Shown here one piece after another: positions 56,035 to 64,000 of a DNA stretch of 64,000 nt; position 1 is the first letter of the stretch, and each line of letters opens with the position of its first letter. The DNA comes from Henricia sp. BOLD:AAB3569 (lineage: Eukaryota; Echinodermata; Asteroidea; Spinulosida; Echinasteridae), in NCBI GenBank assembly GCA_037783545.1, contig JBBELK010000666.1, positions 355,001-419,000 on the forward strand, given 5' to 3'. The notes under the pieces are model-generated. The model was not told the origin of the DNA. It ran no database searches and was given only the letters and a program-made list of their open reading frames with translations. The translations under genes were made by a program, and so were the position numbers.

Positions 56035-57480
56035 GTACTTGGCAGAGGACGGGCCTCTGAATGCTATGTTTATGGTGCAATGTACTTGCCAGAGGACGGG
56101 CCTCTGAATGCTATGTTTATGGTACAAATGTACTTGGCAGAGGACGGGCCTCTGAATGCTATGTTTATGCTGCAATGTACTTGGCAGAGGACGGGCCTCT
56201 GAGTGCTATGTTTATAGTGCAATATACTTGGCAGAGGACGGGCCTCTGAATGCTATGTTTAAGGTACAAATGTACTTGCCAGAGGACGGGCCTCTAAACG
56301 CTATGTTTATGGTGCAATGTACTTGGCAGAGGACGGGCCTCTGAATGCTATGTTTGTGGTACAAATGTACTTGGCAGAGGACGGGCCTCTGAGTGCTATG
56401 TTTATAGTGCAATGTACTTGGCAGAGGACGGGCCTCTGAATGCTATGTTTAAGGTACAAATGTACTTGCCAGAGGACGGGCCTCTGAACGCTATGTTTAT
56501 GGTGCAATGTACTTGGCAGAGGACGGGCCTCTGAATGCTATGTTTGTGGTACAAATGTACTTGGCAGAGGACGGGCCTCTGAGTGCTATGTTTATAGTGC
56601 AATGTACTTGGCAGAGGACGGGCCTCTGAATGCTATGTTTAAGGTACAAATGTACTTGCCAGAGGACGGGCCTCTGAACGCTATGTTTATGGTGCAATGT
56701 ACTTGGCAGAGGACGGGCCTCTGAATGCTATGTTTATGGTACAAATGTACTTGGCAGAGGACGGGCCTCTGAGTGCTATGTTTATGGTGCAATGTACTTG
56801 CCAGAGGACGGGCCTCTGAATGCCTTTTTTTTAAAGGTACAAATGTACTTGCCAGAGGACGGGCCTCTAAACGCTATGTTTATGGTGCAATGTACTTGGC
56901 AGAGGACGGGCCTCTGAATGCTATGTTTGTGGTACAAATGTACTTGGCAGAGGACGGGCCTCTGAGTGCTATGTTTATAGTGCAATGTACTTGGCAGAGG
57001 ACGGGCCTCTGAATGCTATGTTTAAGGTACAAATGTACTTGCCAGAGGACGGGCCTCTGAACGCTATGTTTATGGTGCAATGTACTTGGCAGAGGACGGG
57101 CCTCTGAATGCTATGTTTATGGTACAAATGTACTTGGCAGAGGACGGGCCTCTGAGTGCTATGTTTATGGTGCAATGTACTTGGCAGAGGACGGGCCTCT
57201 GAATGCTATGTTTAAAGTACAAATGTACTTGGCAGAGGACGGGCCTCTGAATGCCGTGTTTGTGGTACAATGTACTTCTATTTTGCACATATGCGCGCTA
57301 TACTTGGCAGAGGACGGGCCTCTGAATGCCATGTTTGTGGTACAATGTGCTTCTATTTCGCATACTCTGTATTTGGCAGAGGACGGGCCTCTGAATGCCA
57401 TGTTTGGGGTACAGTGTACTTCTATTTCGCATATATGTACTCTGTACCTGGCAGAGGGCGGGCCTCTGTATGCCATGTTG
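56035..57480. repeat. 47/48-base minisatellite with four-unit higher-order repeat
   Basis: About 26 tight copies of GTACTTGGCAGAGGACGGGC-CTCTGAATGC-TATGTTTATGG-CAA(A)T, then about four looser copies from 57290 to 57480. Units alternate 47 and 48 bases. Between about 56270 and 57100, blocks of four units (190 bases) repeat with fixed variants (GAACGC, GAATGC, GAGTGC; TTTATGG, TTTGTGG, TTTATAG, TTTAAGG). Many overlapping frames stay open only because of the repetition. Confidence 0.9.
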
Positions 57481-57930
57481 ATGGGCCTTCGCTAGCACGC
57501 TGATTTTAATGTGGTCCAGGGGCACCTCTTTGTGCCATTTTGTGAATCCCAAAGTTCAAGTACCCCGTTCGCAAAGTTTTGCTAAAAATAAAAATTAAAA
57601 AAAAACCAACCAGTACCATTGAGTACCAGTGGTATTTGAAAATGCTGGAGAGTCATCTGTGTGAGAGAGATTTTGATCAATCTTTGATCCCATCGCTACG
57701 CACGCAGCGGAGCGGAAACGAGGCACCTCCCAGTGGGTAATTTTCAATGGCAAACCAAGTGGCTTGCCAGTCCCCTTTACACCCACCCCGCCTGAAGTTA
57801 TCTCTGGTAGACTACAGGTAGATTTATAGGCGCTCGGATTCAGAGATCCAACTATTTTGTAGCCGGCACATTAAGCAATGATCCTGGTGCTTTGGGACGA
57901 TATCTTAGCAGAGTCACCCAATAGGGACGA
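57481..57930. other. Spacer before the RT region of the retrotransposon
   Basis: No feature recognised other than an A-rich run (about 57585-57605). Part of the interior of the element at 51606-62260. Confidence 0.4.
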
Positions 57931-60471
57931 AGTTCATGGTTGGCTTCATCATGGAATTAGTCTGTATAATTTTTTCCAGTCGTTTCATGGCAGATACAGG
58001 GGCAGGAATTGCTGTTTATAATTGCCCACCGAAAGGTATTTTAAATGCGCTCATTTGTCAAGATTATGTCGCCCTTTTCATAGACACAATCACCAGGCGG
58101 TGGATAGAGGGCTCTATATACGTTGTGGGTAGGGTCAAGGAAGTACAGCCGCCGAAATGTGTGACTGCCTTGACAGTCTGCTTCTATATCAATGAAGGGA
58201 CCTAATCTTTGGCGCAAGGACACACCCTTCAGTGTGGTACCTTTAGGCAATGTTGTCAGACCCATAACCAAAGGCGATATTTTCTCAAGTACCGACAACA
58301 GCCAGGGATACAAGCAAATCTTCTTGACCAAGGAGTCCAGAACCTTTTCCGGCTTCGAGTGGGTTTGGTTTAAAAAATAAAAAAACAGTGCATAAGTTTA
58401 CTCGTCCATTGGCTTTTGTCTTCCTGCATGGCTTAAGAACAGAGGTATACATACAGAAATATGGATAGACGACCGTTTCATTGGCAAGTGCCATCCCAGC
58501 GATGGAGGGCCAAAGTATACGAAGGTTTAAAACACTTCACTCGTGTTTGTTTTATTGCGGTGTGAACAGGACATGCATGGGGACGGTTCCTACATCAGAG
58601 CTCTAAGGGCCGTTTACGTCGTACGCTACATACAGTTAAAGCTCGGCTTGTTCAGCAACTTAAAGAAAAGTCATCGGCAGCCATCGAACAGCATGGTGCA
58701 TCTCGGGTTCGGCATCTGCTCCAAACCCTATCATTTCCGATTCCTGAGCATCAAAAGGTTTCATTCGCTGAGGTACGAGAGACAATTTTGCGGGAGGATA
58801 AAATGCTCTAAAAACAGATGCAACGTTTTGTGGGCAAAGGCCAAAGTTTTGCTCTGGTGTTTGTTTGTTTCTGAGGGAATGCTCCTCCTTCATATCTACA
58901 CTTGATATGATCTCGTGCCTACGCCTCTGTCACCACAAGTGCGGGAGGAGATTCTATTTTGGAGGTTTGTCGATAGCTTCTCGCAGCTGATCCCTTGAAG
59001 TCAAGGCCGCCACCTTGCTATCGCATTGCACTGTCGGCAGACGCATCTGGCTATAAATAGGGCGGTACCCTAGTCTTACCAGACGGTAGTGTAAGTTTCT
59101 GAGATTACTGGTCTGCAGACATTTTGGGACACACGGGTATGTGTCGCAAGGAGGCCCTTGATCTATATTTTGTGTGGCTCTCAGTCTTTGATTCGCTATG
59201 GAACTTGATGGTGGATGTGGTTGGAGATTCCAGAAATGTGGTGGATGCTTGGACTGGCCTCCGAGCTAGGTCTAAACCGCTTTCAAAAATGTTGAAGTTT
59301 AAATTTTTGTTTTGCCTTCTCCTTGGAGGCAAATTTTTCGCTCAAGTTGACCTAGGTCCCATCTGGTAGTCCCACAGGTTTTCACCTTTGATTTGATGGC
59401 ACTTTCGTCAAATGTCCCGGCGCGCAGGAACGGGTCTCCACTCAAGTTCTTCCTTTCGCCTGTCAGAGGCAGGTCAAGCAGGGGTTTTTAGAATACCCGT
59501 CTTCTACGGGATATGTCCCGAATTTTTCAAGGGCTGGGGTTTGAGCTCTGGGCCTTCCAGTACTACTTCCCACGTATTGTCACCCCCCGAATGGATATCG
59601 CTTACGCTAAGCGTCATAATGTTCTCCTTGTGTCCGACTCAATGTTCAGAGGGTTCAAAGGATTCGGCTGGCCCAAGGCATTGAGCGTGCAAATGTTAGC
59701 CAACGGAGGCACAACAATGGCCCCGTTATGTAGACATCTGGTGGTATCTTGCAGGGCTTTTCAGCCGGAGGTGGCTGTTCTGCGCGGAGGCATAAATGAT
59801 TTCAGCCGATTGACCGACCCTTCGCAGGGTGTACTTGACGTGGTAGGGGTTTTTCGCGCTGTTGCCCAACTGATCAGGGAGAAAATTCCCAATATGCATA
59901 TTTGTTCTTTCCTCAAAGTGCCAAACCAAGATGGTGGACATTAATCGCTCAGTCGCCGTAGTCAACTCATTATTGAAAGAGGTCTGTCATGAATGCTAGC
60001 TGGCAGTTTTTCTCGAACGATTACATCGTGGAGCAGGATCTTGCGGACATTGTGCACCTATCGATGATGGGATATCTAAGCTCCAGCGCAGGCTGCGGCT
60101 GTTTTCAGATCCGTTTCGGGCTTGCCCTCGGGAATTGCGATACAATGCTAAATTTCTTCTTCAATCATGCCCTCCCCTTCTTCACGAGAGCGTTTTGGTA
60201 TCTTTTTGAAGATGATCAGTGCGGCAACCAGGCTGACAAAACTAGGAAACGAGTTGGATACGCAGGGATATGGAGTGCAAAAGAGCAGACTTATTTGCAG
60301 CATTAGACCGATTTCTGCGGGAGCATCAAAGCAAATGATGCTGTACTGAAGGGGAGGATCTGGAGTCAGTGACATCACTTGACATCCTATGCTTTTTGAT
60401 CGATCGTGACTCAGAAGGTCGCACGCAGATTCACGGCTTAGGGTGAAAAAATTTGGGTAAGCACGGGATCT

Positions 60472-60634
60472 GCAGCCGATTTCACGAATCCTTACGCACT
60501 GCGTAAGTCCGCTTGCGCAACATTTTATTGCGTAGGCTGCGCAACATTCCTGTGAAAATTACACGCAAGCTATAGGGCTTGCGCCATTTTGCAAAAGTTG
60601 CGCAAGCTGCGCACTCTTTCGTGAAATCGGCTGC
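60472..60634. mobile_element. Hairpin MITE (copy 3, diverged, inside the Ngaro/DIRS-like element)
   Basis: GCAGCCGATTTCACGAATCC...TTTCGTGAAATCGGCTGC ends with GCGTAAG/CTTGCGC inner words. It lies within the recombinase region of the retrotransposon. Confidence 0.75.
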
Positions 60635-61896
60635 CGCTCTTGTGGGTGCCCGCTTATATTAGCGGCATGCACCGTGGACTCTTATGTTGGGCAGATAAGG
60701 GCATACTTTAACTCATTCTGTAAGACCGAAGTCTGGCGAGTGGGATAAAAGTTCGCAAACCTTTGCATCTCTCACCAAGTTCGTAGATACATGAACGCAA
60801 TGCAGCTGGAGCAGGCTGAGTCTCACATTACTTCAAAGCAGGCAATTCCATTGTTTTCTGATAAGTTACGATGGTCGGTGAAAGAGATCACTGACCGATC
60901 CTGGAGACTTGGCAAAGGCGAAGGTCTTTTCCCCTAGCGCTACGTGGTACAACGAGACTTGGCCCTTTTCCTCTGCCTATAATGGGCCGGAGACAGAGCT
61001 GGTGACCTAGGAGGAATCGGAACCTGAAAAATAACAAGGATCGAAGGAGGCGATTTTTTATTCAGCCACACTATTGGCAAGACGGTAAGTGAGGGTGACT
61101 CATCATTGATAATGATTCCAAAGTTGCAGGACCAAGGAAAGATGGATCCAGTCGGCGCAGTTCAAAGTCTGGTTGATCTTTCGCCCCTTGGCGGCCAATC
61201 GCAGAGTCCTCGTAAACAAACCCTTCGCCTGTTAACGGACCGAATTCACGGCTGAAGATGTATTTTGCCGCAACAGACAACCCTGAAAACCAGCTTTTGA
61301 GAGCGCACAACAGCCGTGCCATGGGTAGCAACCACACTGCGGCTCCTGGATGCATCCGACGAGCAGGTGATGGACCACTGCCAATGGGCGTCGCGGAAGA
61401 CGTACAAGCACTATACCCATGTTGAGAGAGTTATGAGGCGTCAGAGCACGGTCCAGGTATTACGCGACGCCGTCTCCACAGCTGAACAAAGTCCAATGGC
61501 AGATATCGTCGGACAATTCTATAGGCGTCTGAACTCGGGCCTCGGGGCCCGCGTAGCTTTCCCGCCATCTACATGCAGCTGATATGTCTAAAAATGCCAT
61601 CACCTACTAACAAAACTACCCATTTTGTTTTTTAATCAATTTTATAGGCAGCGACAGCTTGAGAAAAGAAAAGAGAAGAAAATAAAATGAAAGAAAGGCA
61701 GCAAGACAACTAGTCCAGTTTTTCTTTCCTTTCTATCTGACACAGTCTCCCGCTTTCGTTTGAGGTTTGGGTAAGGATTGGGGTGTATTTGGGCAGGTTT
61801 GGGGGTTCTCGGCGGCCTAAGAGGGCAGGTTTTGGCGAAATCCGTCTAACCCATATCTAAACCCTATAGATGCCGGAGTCGGACGGAAACAAAGGC

Positions 61897-61926
61897 GTTG
61901 TGCAAATAGGTTACTATTTGCACAAC
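61897..61926. other. loxP-like recombination site at the B1A2 junction
   Basis: 13-base inverted arms GTTGTGCAAATAG and CTATTTGCACAAC flank a 4-base spacer GTTA. This is the arrangement of tyrosine recombinase core sites (paired arms around a short spacer), and it sits exactly where the B and A repeats meet. The outer ends of the element present the two half sites. Confidence 0.7.
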
Positions 61927-62260
61927 CGCCGACGTTGAGGGCTGCGTAGGAATCTACGCAGTCTCGAGTATACCAAGGTGGCAGGTGGGGAGTATTTGGA
62001 CGAGAAGGAACGAGTCGGCAGAGGACGGTATACGGTTGTATGTCTCAACGGTGGTAAAATAATAGTTTGGCCTCGGCGGCCAGCTTCTGGTGAGTATTAT
62101 TATATATATACCTTTTTTTTCCCCCGCCCACCCGACCTCCTTCCTCATTGCTGAGCTTTCCTATGGCTTCGGTTTCTATGCTCAATCCATCTAACCCATA
62201 TCTAAACCCTATAGATGCCGGAGTCGGACGGAAACAAAGGCGTTGTGCAAATAGGTTACT

Positions 62261-62497
62261 AAATACGAAAATCATGGGTCACGTGGTTTTCCAGACGGAA
62301 GCATTTTAAAACATGCATATTTTAGTCATTTTTGGGTTGTAATTTGACACCCGATGACGTCACAATGACGTCACACTTGTATGCACACCTTCACATTGGG
62401 GTTGATGTTCCTACAAAGTTTCAAGTTGATAGCTTGAACAGTTTTGAAGAAAAGCTCTGGAAACATTTGAGTGGAAAAAGAAGAAAAAAAAAAAAAA
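62261..62497 (-). mobile_element. Helitron-like unit 4, right part
   Basis: Continues the repeat exactly where it was interrupted (CTAAATACGAAAATCATGGG), matching 48965-49200. It ends in the purine-rich AAAAAGAAGAAAAA run that marks the 5' end (minus strand) of every unit. No CTAG follows, so this is the outer edge of the array. Confidence 0.65.
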
Positions 62498-62521
62498 AAG
62501 ACAAAGAAATCGTACGATATC

Positions 62522-62612
62522 AATAGGTGATCGGGTTGAGCCCGATCACCTAAAAATAAAGAAATCGTACGAGAGTAATAGGTGATCGGGCTGTTGGCCC
62601 GATCACCTAATT
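62522..62612. repeat. Two tandem hairpins with AGGTGATCGGG arms
   Basis: AGGTGATCGGG-TTGAG-CCCGATCACCT and AGGTGATCGGG-CTGTTGG-CCCGATCACCT follow one another, each preceded by AAAGAAATCGTACGA. The arm word is the one found beside the terminal hairpin of each Helitron-like unit. Confidence 0.75.
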
Positions 62613-62724
62613 AGCCAAAAACAACAATTTTTTTCCCAAACCCATGGATAAGAAATCATTAAATGTTTGTCACCGAAACGTCACGAACAATTGAAACACT
62701 CCATTTTTAAAACAAATAATGATT

Positions 62725-64000
62725 TTTAATTATGTGTATCCTTTTTCTTTAGAGCACATAATATTCGATATAATATTGTACAGTATACCATATAAAGTGT
62801 ATAGGTAAATGATGATGATGGGCTATGAATATCTGCAACAATATAGCTTCAACAACATGTTCCCTCATTGGGTATTAAAAAGTTTATGGATGCAATGAAA
62901 CTGACATTTTACGCTTGGTAAGTACCTCATTGAACCTTTCATCCTTTTTTTCATATGTGATTGGACCAAAGACACAACAAAAAGTTAATATTTACAAAAC
63001 AATTTATGGCTTAAACTAGGTTAAGAGGATATGTGAAGCCAGACTATAGAAACACGTTGCATATTATAATCGGGTCATGGTCTTAGATGAAAGACATTCT
63101 ATGATTGGAAGCAAAAAAGCCCCTTTTTCCCCTTGTCCAATCAAAATGATTCTTATATGAGTGGGACGGAAATTTTATGTAGTTTATTCATAAGTGCGAG
63201 TTGAATCTGTGGAACAAAGAGAACCACTGTGCCGTTCAATTCAGTGAGACAACCCACTGGAAAATGATCAGTAATCGTGTTGACCTCCATTGACTTTGCC
63301 GATTTTGAGGTTTAACACCCGTTCTTTGAGTGAAAAAAGCCCCTTTTCCCCGTGCATCACATATTTAAAAAAAAATAACCAAACTAAAGGTAATACTCTG
63401 TACTTTGAAATGCGTAGCGAGTTGGTGAGAAACATAGACGTACTTTTTTATGTACTCACAAAAGTTTGCAGTGCGGCGCTGGTTTCCGTGTCATTTTCCT
63501 GCGCTGCGCGTCGGGTCACGGAGCTCAGTGAGCAGATGCGCGCAAGTTGTTCATATGGGTCAGAGAAGATCAAGTAAATCGACCAATTTTCATCAAGCAT
63601 GAAATAAGGTCGCAATGATTCAGAGTATTATATGTCCTGTATACTCAATTAATATTACTAGCTTGAGGAATGTAATAATATTGCCATATGGGCTCTGGCC
63701 CATTTAAACCTAGTAGTTTAAGCCATCAATTGTTTTGTAAATATTAACTTTTTGTTGTGTATTTGGTCCAATCACATATGAAAAAAAGGATGAAAGGTTC
63801 AATGAGGTACTTACCAAGCGTAAAATGCCAGTTTCATTGCATCCATAAACTTTTACCCAATGAGGGAACATGTTGTTGAAGCTATATTGTTGCAGATATT
63901 CACAGCCCATCATCATCATTTACCTATACACTTTATATGGTATACTGTATTATATCGAACATGTGCTCTAAAGAAAAAGGATACACATAATTAAAAATAA
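62725..64000. mobile_element. Foldback element with ~290-base inverted arms, runs to window edge
   Basis: 62725-63016 and 63714-64000 are inverted copies (AATTATGTGTATCC, GATGATGATGGGCTATGAAT, CAACAACATGTTCCCTCA, ending AATTTATGGCTTAAACTA). Between them lies the 490-base repeat copy 2 (63062-63550). No protein is recognised. The outer right end may lie beyond the window. Confidence 0.7.
63062..63550 (+). repeat. 490-base repeat, copy 2
   Basis: Same sequence as 55530-56020 with scattered differences. Here it is the interior of the long-armed foldback element, suggesting that the other copy is a fragment of a relative. Confidence 0.8.

Larger units (their letters stand above)
51606..62260 (+). 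mobile_element. Ngaro/DIRS-like tyrosine-recombinase retrotransposon with split direct repeats and SGNH-hydrolase domain
   Basis: Repeat A (63 bases) is at 51606-51668 and 61914-61976; repeat B (70 bases) at 61846-61915 and 62191-62260. Copies are identical and in order A1 - coding - B1A2 - B2. Parts: DIRS-type RT, about 57930-58530 (EVQPPKCVTALTV, NSQGYKQIFLTKESRTFSGF); RNase H, about 59010-59370 (KEALDLYFVW, VDAWTGLRARS); SGNH/GDSL-hydrolase-like domain, about 59600-59990 (LLVSDSMFRGF, VAVLRGGINDFSR); tyrosine recombinase, about 60240-61580 (AMQLEQAESHITSKQA, DHCQWASRKTYKHYTHV). 52672-52876 may be gag-related. Broken, many breaks, though its end repeats look fresh. It carries the minisatellite at 56035-57480. 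Confidence 0.8.

Noticed and set aside
56035-57480. CRISPR array or coding repeat protein
   Set aside because: Units are contiguous 47/48-mers with no unique spacers, and the many overlapping 60-100 codon frames are by-products of the repetition on both strands. It is a minisatellite.

Overview
The window is eukaryotic and mostly made of mobile and repeated DNA. It holds one split host gene with spliced, phase-consistent introns and a very dense set of nested transposons. The mix (two split-direct-repeat tyrosine-recombinase retrotransposons, a Gypsy-type element with integrase before reverse transcriptase, a CR1/L2-type LINE with an NPGP motif, RTE-type LINE remains, Helitron-like arrays, many foldback MITEs, frequent TACATGTA-type words) suggests a marine invertebrate, most likely a deuterostome (echinoderm, hemichordate or cephalochordate). 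The species cannot be fixed from sequence alone.

Host gene: a plus-strand SLC16/monocarboxylate-transporter-like gene has four exons at 12642-12861, 25087-25230, 28377-29165 and 36020 to about 36148. All three introns are phase 1. Together the exons give about 425 codons and about 12 membrane segments. The last exon seems to change frame near its end. The introns (12.2, 3.1 and 6.9 kb) are packed with repeats.

Layout. 1-4.4 kb: AT-rich DNA, a degenerate 60-base tandem repeat, and two foldback elements (1903-3190, 3443-4386). 4.4-12.4 kb: remains of a split-direct-repeat (Ngaro-like) retrotransposon, invaded by a 4.36 kb element with CCCTGATAAC ends (4756-9111), itself holding one arm of a large inverted duplication. 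12.4-15.1 kb: transporter exon 1, then the second arm of that duplication. 15.3-16.5 kb: a compact cluster of small AT-rich ORFs that looks virus-derived. 16.6-19.4 kb: a LINE on the minus strand. 20-28.3 kb: repeats and nested foldback elements around exons 2 and 3. 29.6-35.2 kb: LINE pieces and MITEs in intron 3. 36.5-39.7 kb: fossil Gmr1-like LTR element. 41.9-51.6 and 62.3-62.5 kb: four head-to-tail Helitron-like units rich in TGACGTCA, split by a 10.65 kb Ngaro/DIRS-like retrotransposon (51606-62260) whose end repeats are identical, whose junction is loxP-like, and which carries a 47/48-base minisatellite. 62.7-64 kb: a long-armed foldback element running to the window edge.

The most notable signals are the complete split-direct-repeat plan and loxP-like junction of the 51.6-62.3 kb element, the two-level Helitron-like array that it interrupts, and a group of foldback elements whose interiors are each built from a different short degenerate motif.
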